A DNA stretch of 7,971 nt from Lachnospiraceae bacterium (GCA_028695945.1 JAQVIB010000090.1:1-7971), one strand, 5' to 3'; positions 1 to 7,149 are shown, numbered from the stretch's first letter. Program-made: numbers and translations. Notes: generated by a model from the sequence alone, not told the origin.

Positions 1-1498
1 ACTTCTCCAAGCTTCGTTCCTCTCCCTTGTTCTCAATAAAAAAGCTCATACTATTACCGTCTAAAGAGGAAAGCTCAATCCCATTTTCCCGCTCATACTT
101 ATAGTCAAAAAAGCGAAGAGGATAATAAAAACCTACTTGGTAAGTTGAATTATAGTAGGAATATCCGTCATAATACGAATCTTCGTCTTCTACTGCATAA
201 TCTAGTACATCTTCATAGCTTTCTATTTTCCAACCATCGTCCTCATGCACCGCTTCTACCTTAACTCTCGTAGGTGTATAGTCCCCTCCTGGTACAGACA
301 AAACGACCTCTACATTTGCTCCATTATTTGTTCTCTTTAGAACCTCTGCGTTTTCGTATTGAAGAATAGACCCGCCGTCTGCATCTAGCGTATACAGTAA
401 CCCGTCCTTTTCTACCAAACCACTGTTAGATAAATCACCTATAATGCCTTCAATAGCCGTTTTGCTCCATGTGTCCGAAAAGAATGTTTTAATTTTATCC
501 CATGAATTATATTTTTCTGAAAGCACATAATACTCTTCACCATATATCATCGTTGGCGTATCCGCTCTGTCCCTCCATAAATAAAGTTCATTTCTCTTTG
601 CCATAGCGTCGCTATATAATTTAATCATATCTTCGTCCGTCAATAATACACCAACACCATCAGTTAAAGGCTGTTTGTTATTCAAATCAGTCAATGGAAG
701 CGTCTCTTGCTGAACCACCTCTTCCGTTTGGGACGCATTATGAAAAATAAAGCTAATACCCAAGAGAATAAAAACACTAAGCCCTGCAAAAATTAATTGA
801 GATTTCAATCCTTTTCGTTGTAAGGCATTTTTAATTTGATTCACCGATGAAAATCTATCTTCTGGGTCTTTTCTGATACATTTTCCAATAATCTTGTCTA
901 AATACCCATTCCTAGTATCATTGCCTAGCATTTCTTTCATGGTAACACCTAAGGAGTAGATGTCAGTTCTAAAATCTGTTTGCCCAAATCCATATTGTTC
1001 TGGAGCAGCATATCCCTCTGTACCAAGATATTTTGTATCTTTCTGGGCATTTTCTTTTACAAATCTGGCTGCATCAAAATCAATCAGCTTTATAGATTCA
1101 TTATCCATAATTAGAATATTAGATGGTTTAATATCTCTATGAACAATCCCCTGTTGATGCAATTCGTTTAATGCACTGCATAGCTGAATGATATATGCCT
1201 TTGTTTCCTTTGCTGATAATTTACCAACATCTGTTAGTAGCTCCTCCAAAGAAATGCCTTCAATGTATTCTTCAATTACCCATGCCCCGAAATCATTTTC
1301 AATAACATCATAAACCGCTGGAATATAGCGTAAGTTCATTAGTTTAAAATTAGAATATATGGGAATTCCATTGGATACTTTTTTTAATATATACTTTTTA
1401 TTTTCCTCTACATTAAGAACCAAATAAATCTCTGATTTTTCACTCTGCTTTATTGTATGTAAAAATTGATATGTATCTCTAAAATATTCCTCTGCCAC
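1..1498 (-). CDS. Membrane-anchored Ser/Thr protein kinase, C-terminus beyond window
   Basis: The gene reads leftward and stays open to the window edge, so about 499 residues are visible and the C-terminus is missing. The N-terminal part (about residues 1-230) is a Hanks-type kinase: K39 in YILKKV is the likely ATP lysine, HRDIKPSN starts at residue 120 (catalytic D122), D140-F141-D142 replaces DFG, and APE is at 165-167. One transmembrane helix follows (about 234-252, LIFAGLSVFILLGISF), then an acidic, Tyr-rich segment predicted outside the cell, with a weak resemblance to NTF2-like folds. The glycine loop is poor, and only about 13 residues separate K39 from the LRYIPAVYDV segment, so the alpha-C region is unusually short. 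The start is uncertain: an in-frame stop lies at 1520-1522. GTG 1498 is used here; GTG 1516 overlaps the AGGGGGTGAT ribosome site, and ATT at 1507 is best spaced from it but is a rare start codon. It is divergent from the regulator at 1581. Kinase activity is expected from the motifs; substrate and signal are unknown. Confidence 0.88.
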   Translation of the reverse strand, partial: MAEEYFRDTYQFLHTIKQSEKSEIYLVLNVEENKKYILKKVSNGIPIYSNFKLMNLRYIPAVYDVIENDFGAWVIEEYIEGISLEELLTDVGKLSAKETKAYIIQLCSALNELHQQGIVHRDIKPSNILIMDNESIKLIDFDAARFVKENAQKDTKYLGTEGYAAPEQYGFGQTDFRTDIYSLGVTMKEMLGNDTRNGYLDKIIGKCIRKDPEDRFSSVNQIKNALQRKGLKSQLIFAGLSVFILLGISFIFHNASQTEEVVQQETLPLTDLNNKQPLTDGVGVLLTDEDMIKLYSDAMAKRNELYLWRDRADTPTMIYGEEYYVLSEKYNSWDKIKTFFSDTWSKTAIEGIIGDLSNSGLVEKDGLLYTLDADGGSILQYENAEVLKRTNNGANVEVVLSVPGGDYTPTRVKVEAVHEDDGWKIESYEDVLDYAVEDEDSYYDGYSYYNSTYQVGFYYPLRFFDYKYERENGIELSSLDGNSMSFFIENKGEERSLEK

Positions 1499-1539
1499 CT
1501 GGCTAATATAAATCACCCCCTATTTTTTCCAATAGTTTT

Positions 1540-1549
1540 ATGATATCAT
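1540..1549. promoter_or_regulatory. Palindromic operator candidate ATGATATCAT
   Basis: This is a perfect 10-base palindrome in the gap between the kinase and the divergent regulator. It covers the kinase -10 box, and TATAAC at 1553-1558 just beside it could be the -10 of the rightward gene. A dimeric regulator bound here could repress both genes. The 141-aa neighbour is the obvious candidate, but nothing in the sequence proves binding, and a 10-base AT-rich palindrome can arise by chance. Confidence 0.35.
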
Positions 1550-1568
1550 CTTTATAACGAAAACTCAA
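1540..1568 (-). promoter_or_regulatory. Promoter of the kinase gene
   Basis: Reading leftward, TTGAGT (1568-1563) is followed after 17 bases by TATCAT (1545-1540). This is a good sigma-A-type -35/-10 pair (four and five of six consensus bases). It sits about 20-40 bases upstream of the kinase ribosome site and inside the gap shared with the divergent regulator. Seen in sequence; promoter activity is inferred. Confidence 0.55.
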
Positions 1569-1580
1569 CGGGGGATAATT

Positions 1581-2006
1581 ATGTCATCAAAAACAACAAA
1601 AGAACTTACAAATTGCCTTATTAAATCAGAAAAAATAGAAGATTTTCTAAGTACAAATAAAAATGAATTTTTGACCTGCAATTTTTTAGAACACCTGCTA
1701 TATTTCCTGAATTTAAAACATAAAACAAAATCCGATGTAATTAAACTAGCAAACCTAAATAGAACCTATGGTTATGAAATTTTTCGGGGAGAAAAAATTC
1801 CTTCACGAAATAAATTTATTGCTTTGTCTTTCGGCTTGGAGCTTAATTTTGAAGAAACACAGACCTTTTTAAAAAGAACTGGCAACCGTGAACTTTACCC
1901 AAGAGATAGGCGTGATAGCCTCATAATTTACTGTATTTCTAAGGGCATGAATCTCATAGATACCAATTCATTCCTTTACTCCATGAATGAAGAGGTTATT
2001 GATTAA
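1581..2006 (+). CDS. XRE-like helix-turn-helix protein paired with the kinase
   Basis: A 141-aa soluble protein. Residues about 49-100 read as a lambda-repressor/XRE-type helical bundle: a TKSDVIKLANLNRTYGYEIF helix-turn-helix, then GEKIPSRNKFIALSFGLEL and a NFEETQTFLKRTG helix. The conserved-looking tail YPRDRRDSLIIYCISKG (about 106-122) and a closing helix follow. The first 48 residues are polar and of unknown role. The ATG is preceded by GGGGG at 1570-1574, a good ribosome site. The protein is divergent from the membrane kinase and shares its control region, so it is a candidate autoregulator and possibly a kinase substrate (several Ser, Thr and Tyr lie near the HTH). It ends 17 bases from the convergent rep-like gene. 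Family assignment comes from the pattern only; the pairing role is inference. Confidence 0.75.
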   Translation: MSSKTTKELTNCLIKSEKIEDFLSTNKNEFLTCNFLEHLLYFLNLKHKTKSDVIKLANLNRTYGYEIFRGEKIPSRNKFIALSFGLELNFEETQTFLKRTGNRELYPRDRRDSLIIYCISKGMNLIDTNSFLYSMNEEVID

Positions 2007-2030
2007 AACAATCGTTTCTTATTTTAATCA
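2000..2030. terminator. AT-rich hairpin spanning two convergent stop codons
   Basis: TGATTAAAA (2000-2008) and TTTTAATCA (2022-2030) are perfect 9-base inverted arms around a 13-base loop. The arms contain the stop codons of the XRE-like gene (2004-2006) and of the convergent rep-like gene (2024-2026). The position suits a shared bidirectional terminator, but the stem is AT-rich and neither side is followed by a good T run, so it would be weak. Confidence 0.35.
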
Positions 2031-3118
2031 GTTTCATTTCCATGGTAAAAGCTTAATCCCAACATATCTAAAACCCCTGGTTGGTTTAAAACAAAGCTAT
2101 TATTTTTTAATGTAATGGGGCTTAAATTGATTTTTTCAAAATTTTTCAACAACTGCTCAATTTGTTTTTTGTTTAAGGAATACTCATCTTCCAAATATTT
2201 TATTGCAATATTTAAGTTTTTGCATTGACTGCTATAGTAAATAAGTTGTTTCATTCGCTGCCTTGTTTTACTTGTAAAAATTGTATTTCTGTCAATAATT
2301 TTTTGTGCCTCTGAATACTGCAGATGGTATCCTTTTGTAAAGAAATCCTTTAATCTGTAGCCCATAATATCACGGATTCTTTCTGCAAAAAAGTTTAAAA
2401 TCTCTCTATTTGATATGTAATGTGACCCATAATATTGGCGTAAAAACCTTACAATTGCATTACGCTTTAGCTGTACTTCAAACCTCAGTATATCAACGTC
2501 CCCATATTCTGCTAAACCTTCCTGCTGCATTTGAAAGCCTTTGTTATATATGGAAACTTCATCGTAATCTCTCCGCACATGAAAACTGTTTTTGTTCATT
2601 TCTTTAGCATTTTCTTCTTCGGAAGAAAAATATACTCTTTCATATACTTCAGGAATACGGCATTTTCTTATTAGCCGCATAGTTGTATTTATATCACGCA
2701 AATTTGCTTTAAGGTTCACGCATAAGTCAATTCTTGATACAGTAAAATGTTCAAAGGAATAGTCTGAACCCAGTTCGTTTAGTATATTGTCCAAATTTAA
2801 AAATAGTTTTATCCAGTTTTCATTGGTTTTTTCAAAAATTCCTGTATAGGAAAGATCACCAATTAATATTCTAGGATTAATAATCAAGCGAATATGTGGT
2901 GATGGACCTTCTCCATTTTCATGAAAATATAAACGCACACCTACATTCTTATACCTTTCACTTATGTATATCCTATGTGCCTCATCATAATAAAACCGAT
3001 AGCTTCCTTTGCTGTTTTTATACTCCAATGCTTTTAAGTCTCTTAGCTTTAAATAGTCTATTTTTTTCTTTAATTCAAAAGTGTGAGTAGAAAATCCTTC
3101 GTGTGTCAATTTTGACAT
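2024..3118 (-). CDS. Rep/relaxase-like replication initiator
   Basis: A 364-aa soluble protein resembling the Rep_trans/MobT-type group of plasmid and element initiators. What can be seen: a beta-rich N-terminal half, an SRIDLCVN segment (128-135) like the conserved RxD strand of these proteins, Y191 in SIYNKGFQ, and LRFEVQLKR (211-219), matching the usual YxK...RfEv pattern. The C-terminal part (about 235-364) is helical and basic and may bind DNA. Such proteins nick one strand at an origin to start rolling-circle replication or transfer. No classical HUH motif was found, and which tyrosine is catalytic cannot be fixed. The start at 3118 is chosen because GGAAGG (3130-3125) lies 6 bases before it; the ATG at 3136 has no ribosome site and overlaps that sequence. 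TATAAT near 3142-3147 (leftward) may be its -10 box. The gene-free region upstream with inverted repeats would be the natural origin. Confidence 0.6.
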   Translation of the reverse strand: MSKLTHEGFSTHTFELKKKIDYLKLRDLKALEYKNSKGSYRFYYDEAHRIYISERYKNVGVRLYFHENGEGPSPHIRLIINPRILIGDLSYTGIFEKTNENWIKLFLNLDNILNELGSDYSFEHFTVSRIDLCVNLKANLRDINTTMRLIRKCRIPEVYERVYFSSEEENAKEMNKNSFHVRRDYDEVSIYNKGFQMQQEGLAEYGDVDILRFEVQLKRNAIVRFLRQYYGSHYISNREILNFFAERIRDIMGYRLKDFFTKGYHLQYSEAQKIIDRNTIFTSKTRQRMKQLIYYSSQCKNLNIAIKYLEDEYSLNKKQIEQLLKNFEKINLSPITLKNNSFVLNQPGVLDMLGLSFYHGNETD

Positions 3119-3136
3119 AATGCACCTTCCTTTCAT

Positions 3137-3469
3137 TTTTTATTATAATGTTATTTGCGATTAAAAAAATACAACTTAACAACAATAATTTAAAATAACC
3201 ATAATGAAGATGAGTTAATGATATTTAATATTAGAAGGAACAGAAAGAAATTGAAGAAAATAAATAATAATGAAAATGAAATAATTGTTGCATTTCATAA
3301 CAAAGTTAGTGTAAACTAATTAAAAATAGATGAGGTAAAACCGTAGGAAGAATCTATATAAATAAATGCAATGGCTCTATAAAAACTGTAGGGTTCCCAC
3401 ATGTTTTTGAGACTAAGTGGGAATTTCCCACAGTTTTCTAAAAAATTGTGGGAAGGATGATGAGGTAAT
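3137..3469. promoter_or_regulatory. Gene-free divergent region, candidate origin and leader
   Basis: No credible gene lies in this very AT-rich stretch between the leftward rep-like gene and the rightward 449-aa gene. Three structures stand out. An inverted repeat, AGTTAGT / ACTAATT, lies at 3304-3321 with a 4-base centre and one G-T pair. GATGAGGTAA occurs twice, at 3329-3338 and 3459-3468, the second copy forming the ribosome site of the 449-aa gene. The TTCCCAC array at 3382-3454 is listed separately. Its location beside a Rep-like gene makes it the best place in the window for a replication or transfer origin. It must also contain the promoters for both flanking genes, but no convincing rightward -35/-10 pair was found. 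Confidence 0.4.
3382..3454. repeat. Alternating TTCCCAC inverted-repeat array
   Basis: Four copies of one motif alternate in orientation: TTCCCACA at 3394-3401, GTGGGAA at 3417-3423, TTCCCACA at 3425-3432 and TGTGGGAA at 3447-3454. Copies 2 and 3 form a perfect palindrome with a 1-base centre. Copies 1 and 2 sit inside an outer perfect pair, AAAACTGT (3382-3389) / ACAGTTTT (3430-3437), making a long imperfect hairpin. Copies 3 and 4 can form a competing 8-base stem. In RNA these folds are mutually exclusive, and the last copy ends just before the GAGG of the 449-aa gene. It may be an origin with binding sites for Rep, or a leader that switches expression of that gene. Confidence 0.7.
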
Positions 3470-4819
3470 ATGAAAATTGATAATAAATCTATTCAGAGGC
3501 TAAATAAAATAAACCTTAAAAAACAAAAGAGACTAAAAGTTAAAAATCCACGAATGCGAAGGGTTAGTAATGCTCTGCACAACCATCCTAGAAAAGAATA
3601 CTTGTTGGATTTTCTCAATGACTGTTCAAAAGAATTAATTCCTTATCGATTATTGGAAATGGCATTTGAAATGTTAACGGATGATTATGATGATATGACA
3701 AGAACTAGGTTTACAAACAGCAAGTATAAAGAGCTATCACTTTCCGTCTGGGAAGCTGATTGTGTTTTTTGGCAAGGTATACTTATGAGAAGGGTATTTC
3801 TTGATACTACATTTGGAAGAAGGCACTCTACCTTACACCTCAAAGAAATTCAGAAATGGCAAAATTTCTGTGAATTTCAAAATACCAGAAATGAAAACGG
3901 AGGAAATTCAAACCGAACCATTCAAGATAATTTCAGTTCACTAAATTCTAATAATGTTTTTAAAGGAATATTTTATTTAGAAAAGAAAAAAATTAAATAT
4001 GTAACAACTTTTTATCCAAAACTTACTATGCTATTAATACAAACGCTTAAGAAATCTCCATTTATAAAAAACAATTATTCATCATTTAGTTATGACCAAA
4101 CTATAGCCTTCTATAAGAATCTTTTTTCTAAATATTTTACGCCTTATGACAATACTTCTTACTATCAAGAAGAGACTAAACTTCTCAAAGAAGAGGCATT
4201 AAATTATTTTGAAGGAATTTGCAATACATATACAAAATTAACACTTTTTAATATGGCAATATTAAATACAAATGACCTAGAATCTGAACATGCTTATAAA
4301 AAATTATATATTAGGGAGACTATGGATACTATTTTATCTGAATACAGCTATTTAGGAGGGAAAAAACTTTTTGAACGCTATTTAAAAAAAATATTAGAAG
4401 ATAAAACAAGAGAAGATATTGAGGAACGTCACTATTCCTTTAATAACCAGTTTTTGCTTTTAAGCTCTAGACTATATGAAAAATTTTCATCTAATTATGG
4501 TAAGTTACTTAATAATTATTATCCAAAAATTTATAACTGGATTGATGAAACCTTTTTCCAAGACTTAGAAAAAAGTTTTGAAGTTATTGATAAACAGTGG
4601 CCTTCCGAATTTGGATTAATTCGCGGAATTCCTTTAACACCAAAAGAAATGGAATACTTTAAAGAGATTAAAAATATTTCTCCAAAAAAATTTATTCAAA
4701 TCCCAACCAGGAGAATTAGCCGTTTAAAAGTTCGTGCAAATTTCTTTAAGTTTAACCTTAAGTTTAAACATATGGCAGTTAAAAAAGGTAATCACCTAAA
4801 ATCATGGCACAGATTATAA
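3470..4819 (+). CDS. Unrecognised basic 449-aa protein
   Basis: I do not recognise this protein. It is soluble, with no signal peptide or membrane helix, and rich in Lys, Asn, Phe and Tyr. Both ends are strongly basic: residues about 7-43 (LKKQKRLKVKNPRMRRVSN and onward) and about 412-449 (RRISRLKVRANFFKFNLKFK and onward), which suggests nucleic-acid binding. The middle is predicted mostly helical with many aromatic residues and no nuclease, P-loop or HTH motif visible. The ATG follows GAGG (3462-3465) by only 4 bases, and the TTCCCAC array ends just upstream, so translation may be regulated. A strong terminator follows at 4904, making it a single-gene transcript. Its codons are visibly more AT-rich than those of the DUF4143 gene. 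Position between a Rep-like gene and a DUF927-like ATPase suggests a replication, transfer or maintenance role, but this is inference only. Confidence 0.8.
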   Translation: MKIDNKSIQRLNKINLKKQKRLKVKNPRMRRVSNALHNHPRKEYLLDFLNDCSKELIPYRLLEMAFEMLTDDYDDMTRTRFTNSKYKELSLSVWEADCVFWQGILMRRVFLDTTFGRRHSTLHLKEIQKWQNFCEFQNTRNENGGNSNRTIQDNFSSLNSNNVFKGIFYLEKKKIKYVTTFYPKLTMLLIQTLKKSPFIKNNYSSFSYDQTIAFYKNLFSKYFTPYDNTSYYQEETKLLKEEALNYFEGICNTYTKLTLFNMAILNTNDLESEHAYKKLYIRETMDTILSEYSYLGGKKLFERYLKKILEDKTREDIEERHYSFNNQFLLLSSRLYEKFSSNYGKLLNNYYPKIYNWIDETFFQDLEKSFEVIDKQWPSEFGLIRGIPLTPKEMEYFKEIKNISPKKFIQIPTRRISRLKVRANFFKFNLKFKHMAVKKGNHLKSWHRL

Positions 4820-4903
4820 GAGAATTTCTTTTTACTATACTGCCTTATTTTATACTAAATAACAGCATGGGTTCGATCAATTATTAAATAAGCGTCTACA
4901 TAT

Positions 4904-4947
4904 AGAGCAATAATTTCCTTCAATTAAGGGGAATTACTGCTCTTTTT
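4904..4947 (+). terminator. Rho-independent terminator after the 449-aa gene
   Basis: AGAGCA (4904-4909) pairs with TGCTCT (4938-4943), and after one mismatch TAATT pairs with AATTA, then T-G and CC/GG pairs continue towards the loop. TTTTT follows directly. This is a classic intrinsic terminator about 85 bases downstream of the stop codon of the 449-aa gene, separating it from the ATPase gene. Confidence 0.85.
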
Positions 4948-5145
4948 CTAATGTCAATATCAAAATCTAAACCAGTTAATTGCTCTTTATTATAAAAACA
5001 AGTATAAGCGTTTTCAATAATTGAGCATTTAACACACATTGCCATCTCTTTTTCAATTTCTTAGGATTAATTAAAAGTCCATTAAATTATCCAGCTTATA
5101 TTGTTCCATCTTCATTGACATACCACAGGCAATACAAGTTTTCAT
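4920..5145 (-). pseudogene. Possible decayed or micro zinc-ribbon gene (two CxxC frames)
   Basis: The minus strand holds two short frames in the 460-base gap between the 449-aa gene and the ATPase gene. The first (5145-5071, 24 codons) encodes MKTCIACGMSMKMEQYKLDN and ends in LMDF. The second (5045-4920, 41 codons) begins MAMCVKCSIIENAYTCF. Each has a CxxC pair near its start and each is preceded by the same in-frame EIE codons following a stop, so they look like two related pieces. KTCIACGM resembles the first knuckle of small bacterial zinc-ribbon proteins. The second frame runs into the terminator at 4904-4947. Ribosome sites are weak. It could be a frameshifted zinc-ribbon gene, two tiny genes, or chance. 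The rest of the gap (5146-5280) shows no gene and no convincing promoter. Confidence 0.25.
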
Positions 5146-5280
5146 TTCAATCTCTTAATCTATCGCTTTAAAGTGGAAAATTCTTGTACAATTTTTCGTA
5201 AAAAAATGACAGGCTAGTGACTATTAATACCGCATCTATTGATTTAGAATATATTTATAAATAATTAAGGAGGTAAATAT

Positions 5281-7149
5281 ATGAACATTTTAAGAGATGG
5301 TTGTATCTATATCAAAGAAAAGAATGAAGACATTAAAATTTGTAATTTCTCACCCTGCGTTAAAGATGTCAAATGTTATGACAAGGAAGGTTCAACTGAA
5401 TATGAAGTAACCTTCTTTTTGCAGTACCCCAGCGGCACCACGAGTAAGCCCATTTGCTTAAACCTAAATCGGATTTTAACTTTTGATTGGGAATCTTTTG
5501 ACATCAATGCCACTATCTTTGTTTCAAAGGCAAAAGCAGGCTCAGTTATTTATAAAATTATACGAGAGAAAATTCAAGTTTTAAATCTACCCACCATTCC
5601 ATATTTCGACAAACTGGGCTGGACAACCTATAAAGGTGAACCTGTTTATGTGGCTGGCAACAAAATTATTACTGGCAACGGTGTATTGAATTGCACTGAA
5701 TTTAAAGTCAGTCCAGAACTTCAAACCCTTAATTTTGAATTCAATTCCAAAGTTAAAAAGTATAAATCCTGCAATTATTTTTTGGATTTGTTAGAATTGA
5801 ATAGTAACTCGTTAGTATTAGGAATGACGCTAATTACATCACTCTTGTACTCATTTTTTGAAGAAGCTGGTCATACACCATGTTTCACTACCTATTGCGT
5901 GGGGAAGTCCCAAACAAAGAAAACAACATTGGCACGGCTAATATGTAGCCTATATAATCGAGGATCATCATCTTCCACTGGAATTATGGATCTATTGTCA
6001 TCATCAATAGCTTTAAAAAACGAAACGCAAAAGTTTAAAGACTGCTGTTTTATACTTGATGACTTGCACCCCAGCGAGTGTAAAGCTGAAATGCGTCATA
6101 GGGAAGAACGCTTGAGTGAGCGAATTCGAGTCATTGGAAATCACTCAGAACGAGTAACTCAACAATCAACTTCCATAACTTCCAAGTGTTTGTATATTGC
6201 AACTGCTGAATATACGCTACAATCATACTCCACAAACGCCCGATGTGTAATTTTAAATTTTGACAATCCTGTTGATAATGAGGATTTATCCTATCTTCAA
6301 CAAGATCCTAGCCTATTATGCACCTTTGTACTTCACTTTTTGCAGTGGGCAGCAATAAGAAAAGTAGAAATTATAGACGCTATAAAACAAAATATTGGTT
6401 ACTATAATTTTACTGGAAAGAGACTTTCCCCTCGACTGGCAGAAACGGAGCGCTTTTTATCTACTTCACTGGATATTTTACTTGATTACATGGATTCTAT
6501 TAAAGTTAATGTAGATATTAAGAAATTCCAGCATTCTTCTATGTCACAAATGCATGAAATTTTGACTCGACAAGAGGCCAAAATGGAACGGCTTCTTAAT
6601 ATAAACGACCCAGAGGCTATGTTCCAAGTAATTGTAAAAGTATTCTCTGAAAACAAACCTTTTCCATCCAAATCCAGTGATATAATAAAAGCTGGTTATG
6701 GTATTCTTAAAGGAAACGCATATATTGATCCCGATTATGCTCTTAGGTTAGTGCAAAAGTCCTTAGGGAATTGGAATTTGACAAAAGTATCTTTGAACAA
6801 AGCTCTGCTCTCTCTTGGGGTTCTTTCTACTGACCACAGTAAAAAAATGACAAAAAAGCTTGCCGGCAAACGCATGCTAGTTATCCCAACAGTAAAATTG
6901 TGGTATGATGTACCCTTTGATGAAATGATTTCATCTGGTCGCAATGAGCATTTCTCAAAAACCCGTCAACACACAAATTTGGATTTTACTGAAGATGAGC
7001 TTCCTTTGACTAGAACCTCTAGAACTCCTAAAACGCCTAGAATTCCTAGAATGCCTAAACCCTCTAGAATGCCTAGCATTTCTATAACGTCATTAGAATC
7101 AGCAGAACGTGAATTAGACAAGATCAATAGCATATTAAGTAATCTGTAG
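5281..7149 (+). CDS. DUF927-like P-loop ATPase, putative replicative helicase
   Basis: A 622-aa soluble protein. Residues about 1-175 form a beta-rich N-terminal region ending near FDKLGWTTYKGEPVYV, a segment typical of DUF927-like proteins. The ATPase core follows: helix LVLGMTLITSLLYSFF, Walker A GKSQTKKTT (208-216, nucleotide lysine K214), Walker B FILDDLHP (D260, D261), an ERLSERIRVIGN segment, and NARCVIL with R321 as possible arginine finger. In Walker A the usual Gly before the lysine is Lys213. The C-terminal part has helices, a winged-helix-like MLVIPTVKLW strand, then a Pro/Arg repeat tail (577-601). AAGGAGG at 5267-5273 lies 7 bases before the ATG. Such ATPases are common in plasmids, phage satellites and integrative elements beside Rep or excisionase genes, and act in DNA unwinding. 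The helicase role is inferred from family and context; a primase active site was not seen. Confidence 0.7.
   Translation: MNILRDGCIYIKEKNEDIKICNFSPCVKDVKCYDKEGSTEYEVTFFLQYPSGTTSKPICLNLNRILTFDWESFDINATIFVSKAKAGSVIYKIIREKIQVLNLPTIPYFDKLGWTTYKGEPVYVAGNKIITGNGVLNCTEFKVSPELQTLNFEFNSKVKKYKSCNYFLDLLELNSNSLVLGMTLITSLLYSFFEEAGHTPCFTTYCVGKSQTKKTTLARLICSLYNRGSSSSTGIMDLLSSSIALKNETQKFKDCCFILDDLHPSECKAEMRHREERLSERIRVIGNHSERVTQQSTSITSKCLYIATAEYTLQSYSTNARCVILNFDNPVDNEDLSYLQQDPSLLCTFVLHFLQWAAIRKVEIIDAIKQNIGYYNFTGKRLSPRLAETERFLSTSLDILLDYMDSIKVNVDIKKFQHSSMSQMHEILTRQEAKMERLLNINDPEAMFQVIVKVFSENKPFPSKSSDIIKAGYGILKGNAYIDPDYALRLVQKSLGNWNLTKVSLNKALLSLGVLSTDHSKKMTKKLAGKRMLVIPTVKLWYDVPFDEMISSGRNEHFSKTRQHTNLDFTEDELPLTRTSRTPKTPRIPRMPKPSRMPSISITSLESAERELDKINSILSNL
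7009..7080 (+). repeat. Nine-base tandem repeats coding a basic Pro-rich linker
   Basis: Eight consecutive 9-base units encode TRT SRT PKT PRI PRM PKP SRM PSI near the end of the 622-aa ATPase. The units share a CTAGAA-like core, so CTAG, a usually rare tetranucleotide in bacteria, occurs six times in about 70 bases. At protein level this is a flexible basic linker before the last helix; at DNA level it resembles iterons. The number of units could vary between strains through slippage. Confidence 0.7.

Noticed and set aside
960..1142. Short plus-strand reading frame of 60 codons
   Set aside because: It lies antisense within the catalytic part of the kinase gene, has no ribosome site and no recognisable protein features.
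2410..3090. Two plus-strand frames (2410-2607 and 2896-3090)
   Set aside because: Both are antisense to the rep-like gene, whose frame has clear family-like motifs; neither has a ribosome site.
3119..3136. Upstream ATG as start of the rep-like gene
   Set aside because: It has no ribosome site of its own, and the GGAAGG sequence lying just after it is correctly spaced for the ATG at 3118.
4866..4882. GGTTCGATC resembling a tRNA T-loop, a possible attachment site
   Set aside because: No acceptor, D or anticodon stems can be formed around it, and no second copy was seen in the window.
6486..6944. Two minus-strand frames (6486-6671 and 6735-6944)
   Set aside because: Both are antisense shadows of the well-supported ATPase gene.
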